44,790 nt of DNA, taken from Pseudonocardia sp. (GTDB lineage: Bacteria; Actinomycetota; Actinomycetes; Mycobacteriales; Pseudonocardiaceae). Positions 1-7,117 of this stretch are shown here, one piece after another. The position numbers and the translations under genes are program-made. The stretch lies in the NCBI GenBank assembly GCA_030147065.1, contig JASLAP010000298.1, positions 1 to 44,790 on the forward strand. Direction: 5' to 3'. Positions within the stretch are counted from its first letter, which is position 1. Each line of letters starts with the position of its first letter. A model generated the notes under the pieces. It did not search any database. It had not been told where the DNA came from and saw only the letters and a list, made by a program, of their open reading frames with translations.

Positions 1-147
1 CGCACCGTGCCCGACCTGGTCTGGAGCTACCCGCAGCCGGAGCCCGAGTCGGCCGGGGTGCGGGACCTGCTCTGCTTCTTCGACGAGCGGGTCGACGTCG
101 TGGTCGACGGCCAGCGCCGGCCCCGCCCGCGGACGCCCTGGTCGTAG
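1..147 (+). CDS. DUF427 domain protein, C-terminal fragment
   Basis: The open frame enters from the left edge and ends at a TAG, leaving 48 codons. The fragment contains WSYPQPEPE, then DLLCFFDERVDVVVDG. This matches the end of DUF427 (small beta-barrel) proteins, where a W-Y-P-x-P segment is followed by a hydrophobic strand and a final V-x-VDG turn. DUF427 function is not established. The start, promoter and most of the domain lie outside the window, so nothing can be said of its operon. The call rests on the tail motif only. Confidence 0.7.
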   Translation, partial: RTVPDLVWSYPQPEPESAGVRDLLCFFDERVDVVVDGQRRPRPRTPWS

Positions 148-165
148 GCGGGCCGCCGGTTTCTA

Positions 166-182
166 TTGCCAGTCAGTGGCAA
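166..182. promoter_or_regulatory. Palindromic operator TTGCCA-N5-TGGCAA with probable promoter
   Basis: A perfect 6-bp inverted repeat with a 5-nt spacer lies just upstream of the aldolase gene. TTGCCA could double as a -35 element, and TACGGT at 187-192 fits a -10 box (spacer 15, short). Transcription would then begin at or next to the GTG at 199, suggesting a leaderless mRNA controlled by a dimeric repressor. The TTG at 166 sits inside the palindrome, which argues against it as the start codon. Confidence 0.5.
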
Positions 183-198
183 CACGTACGGTGACCGG

Positions 199-1269
199 GT
201 GCCCGCACCGGAGATCAGCCGCTCGCTGTTCCTGCACGCTCCGCTCCGGCGCAGCCCGCACCGGGTGCTGCGCCGGATCCTGGAGCACCTGCCCGCAGGC
301 ACCCCGCCGGACGGGCCGGACGGGCCGGTCGCCGTGCTGGAGCGGCGGATCGCGAACCTGCTCGGCACCCCGGCCGCACTGTTCTTCCCCACCGGGACGA
401 TGGCCCAGCAGGTGGCGCTGCGCATCCACGCCGAGCGGCGCGGCCGGCACGCCTTCGTGGCCCACCCGCGCACCCACCTCGCGGTGTGGGAGCAGCAGGG
501 CTACAGCGTCGTGCACGGGCTGCGGTTCCACCCGGTCGGGGACCCGAACGCGCTGCTCACCTGGGCCGATCTGGACGCCGTGGCCGAGCCGCCGGCCGCG
601 CTCCTGCTGGAGTTGCCCCAGCGCGACATCGGCGGGCAGCTGCCGGACTGGGAACCCCTGACCGAGCAGGTGCGATGGGCCCGCGGCCGGGGCGCGGCCG
701 CGCACCTCGACGGGGCCCGGCTCTGGGAGGCGCAGACCTACTACGAGCGCCCGCACGCCGAGATCGCCGGGTTGTTCGACTCGGTCCACGTCTCGCTCTA
801 CAAGGGACTGGAAGGCGTGCGCGGGGCGGTACTGGCCGGCTCCGAGGAGTTCATCGAGCAGGCTTGGGTGTGGCAGCAGCGGCTCGGCGGGAAGGTGCCC
901 GACGCCTGGCCGCTGGCGGCGGCGGCCCTGGTCGGGCTGGACGAGCTGCTGCCCCGGATGCCCGTGTTCCGGGACCACGCCCGCGCCCTGGCCGCGGCGC
1001 TCAACGCCGACGGCGTCGTCCGGACGGTCCCCGAGGTGCCGCAGACCCCGCTGTTCCACGTGCACCTGCCGGCCGCCCCGGCGGCCGTGGACCGGGCGCA
1101 CGCTGCGCTGCTCGCCCGGACCGGCATCCAGCTGTACGGCTACCTGCGCTCCGCGCCCGACCCCCGCCGCTGCTCGTTCGAGATCAGCGTCGGGGAGAAC
1201 GCGATGGAGTTCACCCCGGCCGAGGTCGCCCGGCTGGTCCGGGACCTGGTCGAGCGCGCGGGGTCGTGA
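199..1269 (+). CDS. Threonine aldolase / beta-eliminating lyase family PLP enzyme
   Basis: A fold-type I PLP enzyme of about 356 residues, the usual length for low-specificity threonine aldolases, which cleave beta-hydroxy amino acids to glycine and an aldehyde. Visible features are FFPTGTMAQQVALR (substrate and phosphate region), AHLDGARLWEA (the Asp that pairs with the PLP ring nitrogen) and SLYKGLEGVRGAVLAG, whose Lys should form the Schiff base. In classical enzymes this segment is more often S-K-G-L, so substrate preference may differ. I chose GTG 199 over TTG 166 because the latter lies in a palindrome. The gene converges on a YnfA gene through a shared hairpin. Confidence 0.85.
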   Translation: MPAPEISRSLFLHAPLRRSPHRVLRRILEHLPAGTPPDGPDGPVAVLERRIANLLGTPAALFFPTGTMAQQVALRIHAERRGRHAFVAHPRTHLAVWEQQGYSVVHGLRFHPVGDPNALLTWADLDAVAEPPAALLLELPQRDIGGQLPDWEPLTEQVRWARGRGAAAHLDGARLWEAQTYYERPHAEIAGLFDSVHVSLYKGLEGVRGAVLAGSEEFIEQAWVWQQRLGGKVPDAWPLAAAALVGLDELLPRMPVFRDHARALAAALNADGVVRTVPEVPQTPLFHVHLPAAPAAVDRAHAALLARTGIQLYGYLRSAPDPRRCSFEISVGENAMEFTPAEVARLVRDLVERAGS

Positions 1270-1309
1270 GCGGAAATCATGGCTGTAGCACTGACTTCCG
1301 CTCACGACC
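1262..1309. terminator. Bidirectional hairpin overlapping two stop codons
   Basis: A perfect 14-bp inverted repeat (GGTCGTGAGCGGAA with TTCCGCTCACGACC) encloses a 20-nt loop. It contains the TGA of the upstream gene and the TGA of the convergent YnfA gene, so each gene ends within a stem arm. There is no T tract, as is common for actinobacterial terminators. The long loop and AT-containing core could also indicate a dispersed palindromic element. Confidence 0.65.
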
Positions 1310-1634
1310 TGGGGGCGTACATGATGAGCGCGACGCCGACCAGGCAGATGGCCGCGCCGAGGTAGTCCCAGCGGTCCGGGCGGAAGCCGTCGACGACCAC
1401 GCCCCAGGCCAGCGAACCGGCCACGAACACCCCGCCGTACGCGGCCAGGATGCGGCCGAAGTTCGGGTCCGGCTGCAGGGTGGCGACGAAGCCGTAGAGC
1501 CCGAGCGCGACCACCCCGGCGCCGATCCACAGCAGCCCGCGGTGCTCGCGCACGCCCTGCCAGACCAGCCACGCGCCGCCGATCTCGGCCACCGCGGCGA
1601 GCAGGAACAGCAGGACCGACCGGAGCACCGTCAC
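1302..1634 (-). CDS. YnfA / UPF0060 family small membrane protein
   Basis: A 110-residue protein of four hydrophobic helices, the family's standard length. The start is FLLAAVAEIGGAWLVW, with the Glu in the first helix typical of YnfA and of SMR-like transporters. A central YGGVFVAGSLAWG and a C-terminal LGAAICLVGVALIMY helix follow. YnfA proteins are SMR-superfamily members with proposed drug or cation efflux activity; the substrate here is unknown. It follows a MerR regulator on the same strand by about 9 nt, so the two may be cotranscribed in the order small Cys protein, MerR, YnfA. Confidence 0.9.
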   Translation of the reverse strand: MTVLRSVLLFLLAAVAEIGGAWLVWQGVREHRGLLWIGAGVVALGLYGFVATLQPDPNFGRILAAYGGVFVAGSLAWGVVVDGFRPDRWDYLGAAICLVGVALIMYAPRS

Positions 1635-1643
1635 CCGACGAAC

Positions 1644-2042
1644 CTAGGACGCGCCGAGGTCGGGGAACGGGATCGGGCACCCCGGCACGCAGGAGCACTC
1701 CACCAGGTCGGCGCACCCGGCGTCGAGCACGTCGACCAGCGTCGCCCGTACCGCCCGCAGGTCGGCGATCCGGGCGTCGACGTCGGCGAGCCTGGCCCGG
1801 GCGCGCTCGCGCAGCCCGGCGCCGCGGTGGCGGCCGACGGCGAGCAGTTCGGTGATCTCGTCGAGGGTGAACCCCAGTCGCTGCGCCGCCTTGACCACCC
1901 GCAGCACCCGCACCGCGTCCTCGCCGTAGTCCCGGTGCCCGCCCAGTGACCGGTCCGGCTCGGGCAGCAGTCCGCGGCGCTCGTAGTAGCGCAGCGTCTG
2001 GACGTTGACCCCGGCCGCCGCGGCCAGCTCGCCGGACCTCAT
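1644..2042 (-). CDS. MerR-family regulator with C-terminal cysteine cluster
   Basis: A 132-residue protein. Residues 1-70 form the MerR winged helix (MRSGELAAAAGVNVQTLRYYE, then RGLLPEPDR). A dimerisation helix follows, then a tail with four Cys in the pattern C-x5-C-x-C-x3-C. That spacing resembles metal- or thiol-sensing MerR proteins, which twist over-long promoter spacers when induced. Its ATG overlaps the stop of the preceding gene as ATGA, so the two are translationally coupled. The operon promoter contains a palindrome that is the probable operator. The inducing metal or stress cannot be named from sequence. Confidence 0.88.
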   Translation of the reverse strand: MRSGELAAAAGVNVQTLRYYERRGLLPEPDRSLGGHRDYGEDAVRVLRVVKAAQRLGFTLDEITELLAVGRHRGAGLRERARARLADVDARIADLRAVRATLVDVLDAGCADLVECSCVPGCPIPFPDLGAS

Positions 2043-2362
2043 CGGGCCGCGCGGGCCAGCCGCTCCAGCCCGTCGAGGACGTCGACGTGCGCGCCCGGCA
2101 CCCGGACGTCGACCAGGACGTCGGGGCCGTCGTGGCCGAAGCGGAAGTCGAAGAACGCGCAGCACCGCGACTCCCGCGCGGTCAGCTCCCGGGCCCGGGC
2201 CTCCTCGGCGCCGGGCAGCCGCAGCCGCAGCCACCGGGGGTCGCGCCGGTCCACCGCGCGCAGCCCGGCGAACAGGTCGGTGAACTCCGCGGCCCGCAGC
2301 GGCCGCTCGGCCGTCGGCAACGTGCACGCCGCGACCTCGTCGAACGTCGTCTCCTCAGCCAT
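2039..2362 (-). CDS. Unknown small protein with CC motif, coupled to MerR regulator
   Basis: A 107-residue soluble protein that starts MAEETTFDEVAACTLPTAER. The in-frame extension upstream of this ATG would run through the promoter palindrome, so I reject it. It carries one Cys in the N-terminal strand and an adjacent Cys pair in ARESRCCAFFDFRF. The end, VDVLDGLERLARAAR, is a helix. Proteins of this type recur beside Cys-rich MerR regulators in actinobacteria, but I know no assigned function. Three Cys beside a Cys-rich MerR gene suggest a thiol- or metal-binding accessory protein; this is inference. It is the first gene of the operon. Confidence 0.75.
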   Translation of the reverse strand: MAEETTFDEVAACTLPTAERPLRAAEFTDLFAGLRAVDRRDPRWLRLRLPGAEEARARELTARESRCCAFFDFRFGHDGPDVLVDVRVPGAHVDVLDGLERLARAAR

Positions 2363-2370
2363 GACCCGAC

Positions 2371-2400
2371 GGTAAACCCGTACCCGGGTACCGGATGCAA
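2371..2400 (-). promoter_or_regulatory. MerR-type promoter and operator
   Basis: The perfect 12-bp palindrome GTACCCGGGTAC (2380-2391) sits between a -35-like TTGCAT (complement of 2395-2400) and a -10-like TTTACC (complement of 2371-2376). The spacer is 18 nt, or 19 if the -10 is shifted by one. A dyad inside an over-long spacer is the signature of MerR-controlled promoters. The first ATG lies only 9 nt downstream of the -10 box, so the transcript has almost no leader. Confidence 0.65.
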
Positions 2401-2414
2401 GTCCGACCGGCGGT

Positions 2415-3008
2415 TCAGGTGCGCGACACCGCGGCCAGCAGGCGCTCGGCCTCGGCGAGGACAACGGGCAGGGCGGCCTCCGGGTCGTCGGCCTTCGCCA
2501 GCAGCAGCCCGGCCTCGCACAGCGCGCCGAACGCCAGGTGCGCCCGGGCGGTCAGGTCGACGTCCGGTTCGCCGGCGAGCGCCGCGGCCGCGCGCAGGCC
2601 GTCGGTGAGCACCCGCAGGGTGTGCCCGGACTGGATCTCCCGGACCTGCGCCCAGCCCAGCACGCCCGGCCCGTCCAGCAGCACGATCTGCCGGAACGCC
2701 GGGTCCAGGCAGCGCCGCAGCCAGGTCCGGCAGCCGCGGCGCATCGCCGAGCCCGGGTCGGGCTCCTCGGCGACCGCCCGCTCCAGCTCCGCGGCCACCC
2801 GCTCCTGCTCGACCGCGAACACCGCGCGGAACAGCGCGGGCTTGCCGGCGAAGTGGTGGTAGGCGGCGCCCTTGGTCATCCCGGCGGTCGCGGCGACGGC
2901 GTCGATCGAGGTGGCGGTGTAGCCGTCGCGGCCGAACAGCTCCTGCGCGGCGGCCAGCAACTGCCCGGTGGTGGCCTCGGTGCGCTCGGCCTGGGTCAGC
3001 CGTCCCAC
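2415..3008 (-). CDS. TetR/AcrR-family transcriptional regulator
   Basis: A 197-residue regulator. The N-terminal helix-turn-helix is plain: TGQLLAAAQELFGRDGYTAT, then IDAVAATAGMTKGAAYHHFA, then GKPALFRAVF. The rest is an alpha-helical ligand-binding domain with no recognisable ligand signature. GTG 3008 is preceded by AAGGAG at good spacing. It is divergent from a reductase operon, and two near-identical palindromes lie in the shared 75-bp interval. It very likely represses itself and the divergent operon. Confidence 0.93.
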   Translation of the reverse strand: MGRLTQAERTEATTGQLLAAAQELFGRDGYTATSIDAVAATAGMTKGAAYHHFAGKPALFRAVFAVEQERVAAELERAVAEEPDPGSAMRRGCRTWLRRCLDPAFRQIVLLDGPGVLGWAQVREIQSGHTLRVLTDGLRAAAALAGEPDVDLTARAHLAFGALCEAGLLLAKADDPEAALPVVLAEAERLLAAVSRT

Positions 3009-3027
3009 GGCCGCTCCTTGACAACGC

Positions 3028-3075
3028 GTACTCGGAGTATGGAACAGTGGCACGGTCCGTACTCCGAGTATGGAA
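3028..3075. promoter_or_regulatory. Two tandem TetR operators between divergent genes
   Basis: Two 17-bp direct copies (GTACTCSGAGTATGGAA) begin at 3028 and 3059. Each contains the palindrome TACTCSGAGTA, at 3029-3039 and 3060-3070. The 31-bp period equals about three helical turns, placing both on the same DNA face. A perfect TTGACA lies at 3018-3023. The second copy runs to within 8 nt of the plus-strand ATG, next to its ribosome binding site. Confidence 0.75.
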
Positions 3076-3083
3076 GTGGGATC

Positions 3084-4157
3084 ATGAGTCCACCGATCAT
3101 CGCCGTGTACGGCGCCACCGGCCACACCGGGCGCCTGGTCGCCGCCGAACTGCTGGCTCGTGGCCAGCACATCGTACTGTCCGGTCGCGACCCCGCCGGG
3201 CTCCGCGACGTGGCCGCTGAGCTGGGCGAACCCGACCGCGTGCGGATCCACGTCGCCCCGTTGGACGACCCGGCCGCGCTGCGCGAGCTGGCCGCCGGCT
3301 GCGCCGTCCTGGTGCACTGCGCCGGGCCGTTCGCGCAGACCGGCGCCCCGGTCGCCGCGGCCGCGGTCGAGGCCGGCTGCCACTACGTCGACCACGCCCT
3401 GGAGCAGCACCACGTCGCCCACCTGGTCGACGACCTCCAGCAGCCGGCCGCCGACGCCGGCGTCGCGCTGATCCCCGGCGCCAGCTTCTACGGCGGCTAC
3501 GGCGACCTGCTCGCCCACGTCGTCGCGGACGGGCTGGCGCAGGTGCAGCGGCTGGTCGTCGGCTACGCGGTCACCGGCTGGCGGATGACCGCCGGCGCCC
3601 GGGCCACCGCCGAGCAGGTCATCGCCGAGCTGCGCCGGATCACCTTCGCCGACGGCCGCCGGGAGGTCGGCTACGTCGAGCCGCGCAACGCGGTCTTCCC
3701 GTTCCCGCCGCCGCTCGGCCCGCAGACGATGGTGGCTCCGGTGCCCTACTACGAGACGATCACCGTGCCGCGGCACCTCCCGGTGCGCACCGTCGAGGCG
3801 CAGATGACCGCGCACACCTTCGCCCCGGAGACCTTCACCGGCCAGGACGCCGACCTGCCGACCCGGGCGGCCTCGGAGTACACCGTCGCCGTCCAGGCGA
3901 TCACCGCCGACGGCGGCCGCACCGGCCAGGTCACCGGACGCGACCTGTGGCGCGGCGCCGCGCTGGTGTCGGTGGAGGCGGCGCTGGCCCTGGTCGAGCC
4001 GCCCGGCCCGGCCCGCGGCGGGGTGTTCTCCCCGGCCGAGGCGCTGCGCGCGGGGGCCCTGCTGCGCCGGCTGGAACGGGCCGGCGCGCTCACCCCGAGC
4101 CCCGGCCTGCTGGCCGGCGAGCACGACGACGACAAGCCGCTGCTGAGGATCCGGTGA
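3084..4157 (+). CDS. Saccharopine dehydrogenase-like NAD(P)-binding protein
   Basis: A 357-residue protein whose N-terminus is a Rossmann fold: IAVYGATGHTGRLVAAELLA, then LSGRD. VLVHCAGPFAQTGAPV, typical of saccharopine dehydrogenase-like reductases, and GCHYVDHALE follow. The C-terminal half holds an IPGASFYGGYGD segment and a mixed alpha/beta domain. Relatives include trans-acting enoyl reductases and many uncharacterised oxidoreductases; the substrate is unknown. The ATG has a GGAAGTGGG ribosome binding site. The stop overlaps the next start as GTGA. Control is probably by the divergent TetR protein. Confidence 0.85.
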   Translation: MSPPIIAVYGATGHTGRLVAAELLARGQHIVLSGRDPAGLRDVAAELGEPDRVRIHVAPLDDPAALRELAAGCAVLVHCAGPFAQTGAPVAAAAVEAGCHYVDHALEQHHVAHLVDDLQQPAADAGVALIPGASFYGGYGDLLAHVVADGLAQVQRLVVGYAVTGWRMTAGARATAEQVIAELRRITFADGRREVGYVEPRNAVFPFPPPLGPQTMVAPVPYYETITVPRHLPVRTVEAQMTAHTFAPETFTGQDADLPTRAASEYTVAVQAITADGGRTGQVTGRDLWRGAALVSVEAALALVEPPGPARGGVFSPAEALRAGALLRRLERAGALTPSPGLLAGEHDDDKPLLRIR

Positions 4158-5053
4158 CCGGGCCGGTGGCCCCGGTCCTGGTCGCCGGGGCGGCGGGTGG
4201 CCGGCAGGGCTCGACCGGGCGGCACCTGGTCGACCTGCTGCTGGCCCGCGGGCAGCCCGTCCGGGCCCTGGTCCGCGCCGACGACGACCGCGCCGCCCGG
4301 CTGCGCGGGCTCGGCGCCGAGGTGGTGACCGTCGACCTGCGGGAGATCGCCGACCTGCTCCCGGCGCTGCGCGGGGTGCGCCGGGCCTACTTCACCTACC
4401 CGGTGACCCACGGCATGGTCGACGCGGCCGGGGCGTTCGCGGTCGCCGCCCAGGAGGCCGGGCTGGAGCGGGTGGTGGCCGTGTCGCAGCTCGCGGCCGG
4501 ACCGGAGGCCGGCACCCCGCACATGCGCCAGCACTGGGTGGCCGAGCAGGTCCTGGACCGGTTCGACATCGGTGCGGTGCACCTGCGGGCCGGGGTGTTC
4601 TTCGAGAACCTGGCGGTGGTCGCCGAGGCGTCCGGCTGGCGGGAGCTGGCGCTGCCGCTGGGCCCGGCGGGCACGGTGCTCCCGCTGGTCGCCGCCGCCG
4701 ACGTCGCCCGGGTGGCCGCCGGGCTGCTGCTCGACCCGGGCCCGGTCGACCCGGTGCACTGGCTCACCGGCGAGGTGCTGAGCATCGGCGAGGTCGCCGC
4801 CGCGATGGGCGCCGCGCTCGGCCGCGACCTGCCGTACGTGGACGTCGACCCGGACGGGTGGCGGGCGGCCGCCGTCGACCTCTACCGCGACGACCGCGCG
4901 GTGGCGCACCTGACCGCGCTGTGGGCGCTGTTCCGGATGATCGGGTCCGGGCACTCGCTCTACCGGGTCACCGAGGTGATCGAGCGGGTCGGCGGCGAGC
5001 CGCCGGGCACCCTGGCCGACCACCTGCGCGACCGGCCCGTCCAGCCGGCCTGA
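4154..5053 (+). CDS. NmrA-like NAD(P)-binding protein
   Basis: A 299-residue short-chain-like protein with an NmrA/HSCARG layout. VLVAGAAGGRQGSTGRHLVD is the nucleotide loop. LVRADDD is the strand-2 end that often prefers NADP. AYFTYPVTHGMVDAA and VVAVSQLAAGPEAG lie where SDR catalytic residues would be, and no YxxxK motif is evident. Such proteins act as redox sensors or reductases. It is translationally coupled to the upstream saccharopine-dehydrogenase-like gene, so the two probably act together on a small hydrophobic substrate; that is inference. A strong hairpin follows. Confidence 0.85.
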   Translation: MTGPVAPVLVAGAAGGRQGSTGRHLVDLLLARGQPVRALVRADDDRAARLRGLGAEVVTVDLREIADLLPALRGVRRAYFTYPVTHGMVDAAGAFAVAAQEAGLERVVAVSQLAAGPEAGTPHMRQHWVAEQVLDRFDIGAVHLRAGVFFENLAVVAEASGWRELALPLGPAGTVLPLVAAADVARVAAGLLLDPGPVDPVHWLTGEVLSIGEVAAAMGAALGRDLPYVDVDPDGWRAAAVDLYRDDRAVAHLTALWALFRMIGSGHSLYRVTEVIERVGGEPPGTLADHLRDRPVQPA

Positions 5054-5060
5054 GCCGCCC

Positions 5061-5101
5061 CCGACCGGACCGCTCCCGATCGCCGGGCGCGGTCCGGTCG
5101 G
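5061..5101 (+). terminator. Rho-independent-like terminator after the reductase operon
   Basis: A perfect 13-bp inverted repeat, CCGACCGGACCGC at 5061-5073 and its complement at 5089-5101, has a 15-nt loop. It begins 8 nt after the NmrA-like stop. No T tract follows. Confidence 0.7.
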
Positions 5102-5121
5102 TGCCGGCGTTAGCGTGCGCC

Positions 5122-5496
5122 GTGCCCACTCCGACGCTGACCGTCACCGCCGTCACCCTCGACACCGCGGACCCCCGCGCGCTGGCCCGGTTCTACCAGC
5201 GGTTGCTCGGCTGGCGGTTCACCACCGACGATCCCGAGTGGGTGCAGCTGGAGCCGCCCGGGGGCGGGACGGGGCTGTCGTTCCAGCGGGAGCCGGCCCA
5301 CCGCCGGCCGACCTGGCCGACGACCGGCGCGGACCAGCAGATGATGATGCACCTCGACATCCGGGTGGACGACCTCGACGCGGCCGTGGCACACGCGCGG
5401 GAGTGCGGGGCCACCGTGGCGGACTTCCAGCCGCAGGACGACGTGCGGGTCTGCCTCGACCCCGACGGCCACCCGTTCTGCCTCTACCTGGGCTGA
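5122..5496 (+). CDS. VOC family (glyoxalase-like) protein
   Basis: A 124-residue protein with the two beta-alpha-beta-beta-beta modules of the vicinal oxygen chelate fold. VTLDTADPRALARFYQRLLG opens module one, and HLDIRVDDLDAAVAHARECG opens module two. CLDPDGHPFCLYL closes the fold with the usual metal-ligand region. Members include glyoxalases, dioxygenases and antibiotic-binding proteins, so the substrate cannot be assigned. GTG 5122 is the only plausible start before the first module. The gene converges on the next one with a 13-bp overlap of their 3' ends. Confidence 0.85.
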   Translation: MPTPTLTVTAVTLDTADPRALARFYQRLLGWRFTTDDPEWVQLEPPGGGTGLSFQREPAHRRPTWPTTGADQQMMMHLDIRVDDLDAAVAHARECGATVADFQPQDDVRVCLDPDGHPFCLYLG

Positions 5497-6122
5497 CCCA
5501 GCCCCGCGGTGAACCGGCCGGCGTGCGTGCCGGTCAGCCGCCCCGGTGGCAGCTTCCGCCCGCACACGACCGACAGCAGGTCGGCGGCCGTCCCGCGGAC
5601 CGGCTCGCCCTCGCCGAACGCCCAGTCCAGGTCGGTCGCCCGCAGCGACACCCCGCTCAGGTCGGTGCCGAAGTAGGCGACGCTCTTCGGCTTGATCCCG
5701 GCCAGCACCAGCGCCACCCGCTCCGGCGGCGGGCTGCGGTCGACGCCGAGCGCGGTGGTCACGTCCAGGCCGTGGATGACGTCGTGCGACAGCGCGCCGG
5801 TGGGCCCACCGCCCGGCGGCGCCCAGGGGTGCTCGGCGTTGTCCCGCAGCGAGGCCACCAGGTCGTCGGCGGACAGCGCGGCGGCATCGGCCCGCGCCTG
5901 CAGGTCGGCCACCCGGTTGAAGTTCCCGCGGGCCTTGACCAGCTCCAGCAGGAACCGCGGCGTGGAGATCCGGTACGGCATCGTCGTGTGCGCGATGACC
6001 TCGCGCACCCGCCAGCCCGCGCACAGGCTCGGCGCGTCCCACTGCTGCGGGGACAGCCCGGCCAGCAGGTCGGCCTGCTCCCGCCGCTCGGCCGCCACCT
6101 CCTTGCGCACCTCGTCGGTCAT
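5484..6122 (-). CDS. TIGR03083 / maleylpyruvate isomerase N-terminal-type protein
   Basis: A 212-residue protein of the DinB-like mycothiol-dependent family. The N-terminal bundle shows AERREQADLLAGLSPQQWD, then LCAGWRVREVIAHTTM, whose His is one of the usual metal ligands. GALSHDVIHGLDVTTALG supplies further His residues in the second half. These proteins are thought to use mycothiol as cofactor in isomerisation or detoxification, in keeping with an actinobacterial host. It is divergent from a MarR-GNAT gene about 108 bp away. The exact reaction is unknown. Confidence 0.8.
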   Translation of the reverse strand: MTDEVRKEVAAERREQADLLAGLSPQQWDAPSLCAGWRVREVIAHTTMPYRISTPRFLLELVKARGNFNRVADLQARADAAALSADDLVASLRDNAEHPWAPPGGGPTGALSHDVIHGLDVTTALGVDRSPPPERVALVLAGIKPKSVAYFGTDLSGVSLRATDLDWAFGEGEPVRGTAADLLSVVCGRKLPPGRLTGTHAGRFTAGLGQPR

Positions 6123-6211
6123 CGGTTCCCTCCCGTTCGCGCGGACCCGCGTCCGCTCCAGCAGGAGACCGCGGCCGGGGGTCCGACTCATCGCTTCCGC
6201 ACGGCCGAGTT

Positions 6212-6229
6212 CTCTGACTAAGGTCAGAG
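6212..6229. promoter_or_regulatory. Operator-like inverted repeat at the MarR-GNAT start
   Basis: CTCTGAC and GTCAGAG form a perfect 7-bp inverted repeat with a 4-nt spacer, ending one base before the ATG at 6231. It overlaps the AGAGG ribosome binding site. A protein bound here would block initiation, which suits autoregulation by the MarR domain encoded directly after it. Confidence 0.55.
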
Positions 6230-6230
6230 G

Positions 6231-7112
6231 ATGGACGCGGGGATGGTGGCGCGGGTGCGCGGCTTCAACCGGATCGTCACCCGCCAGGTGGGCGCCCTGG
6301 ACGAGCGCTTCCTCGGCCGCGACCGCCCGCTGGGCGCGTCGCGGCTGCTGTGGGAGCTCGGTCCGGACGGCCGGGACGTGCGCGAGCTGCGCGCCGAGCT
6401 GGGCCTGGACTCGGGCTACCTGTCCCGGCTGCTGCGCTCGCTGGAGTCCGACGGCCTGGTCGAGGTGGCTGCCACGGCCCCCGATCGGCGGGTGCGGGTG
6501 GCCCGGCTGACTCCGGCCGGGGTGGCCGAACGCGCCGAGCTGGACCGGCGCGGCGACCTCGCCGCCGCCTCGGTGCTCGACCCGCTCGCCCCCGGGCAGC
6601 GCCGGCGCCTGGTCGCGGCGATGGCCGAGGTCGAACGGCTGCTGCGGGCGGCCGCGGTGCGGATCGAGATCACCGATCCGGCCGACCCCGACGCCCGCGC
6701 CTGCCTGGCCGCCTACTTCGCCGAGATCGACGCCCGGTTCGAGGACGGCTTCGACGCCGCGGCCGGCCTGCCCGCGCCGGACGCCCTGCTGCGCCCGCCG
6801 GCCGGCGCGCTGCTGGTCGCCCGTTCCGGGACCGAGCCGGTCGGCTGCGCGGCGCTGCTGTTCCAGGCCGGGGGCATCGCCCAGATCAAGCGGATGTGGG
6901 TCGCGCCGGCGGTCCGGGGCACCGGCCTGGGCCGGAGGCTGCTGGTCGAGCTGGAGGCGCTCGCCGTCCGGCACGGGGTCCGCCGGCTGCGGCTGGAGAC
7001 CAACCGGGTGCTCGACGAGGCGATCGGCCTCTACCGGTCGGCCGGGTTCGTCGAGGTGTTGCCGTTCAACGACGAGGTCCACGCCCACCACTGGTTCGAG
7101 AAGGCGCTCTGA
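6231..7112 (+). CDS. MarR-GNAT fusion regulator / acetyltransferase
   Basis: A 293-residue two-domain protein. Residues 1-145 form a MarR winged helix (LLWELGPDGRDVRELRAELG, then DSGYLSRLLRSLESDGLVE). Residues 150-293 form a GNAT acetyltransferase with the acetyl-CoA loop VRGTGLGRRLLVELEALA and the C-terminal GLYRSAGFVEV. This architecture is common in actinobacteria; the acetyl acceptor is unknown. The start is fixed by an inverted repeat and AGAGG just upstream. It converges on the RluA gene with 5 nt between stops, so termination must lie within coding sequence. Confidence 0.93.
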   Translation: MDAGMVARVRGFNRIVTRQVGALDERFLGRDRPLGASRLLWELGPDGRDVRELRAELGLDSGYLSRLLRSLESDGLVEVAATAPDRRVRVARLTPAGVAERAELDRRGDLAAASVLDPLAPGQRRRLVAAMAEVERLLRAAAVRIEITDPADPDARACLAAYFAEIDARFEDGFDAAAGLPAPDALLRPPAGALLVARSGTEPVGCAALLFQAGGIAQIKRMWVAPAVRGTGLGRRLLVELEALAVRHGVRRLRLETNRVLDEAIGLYRSAGFVEVLPFNDEVHAHHWFEKAL

Positions 7113-7117
7113 GCGGG

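Noticed and set aside
6231..7112. Two separate genes, a MarR regulator and an acetyltransferase, joined by a sequencing error
   Set aside because: MarR-GNAT fusions are a known actinobacterial architecture, the linker is in frame, and no internal ribosome binding site is seen.
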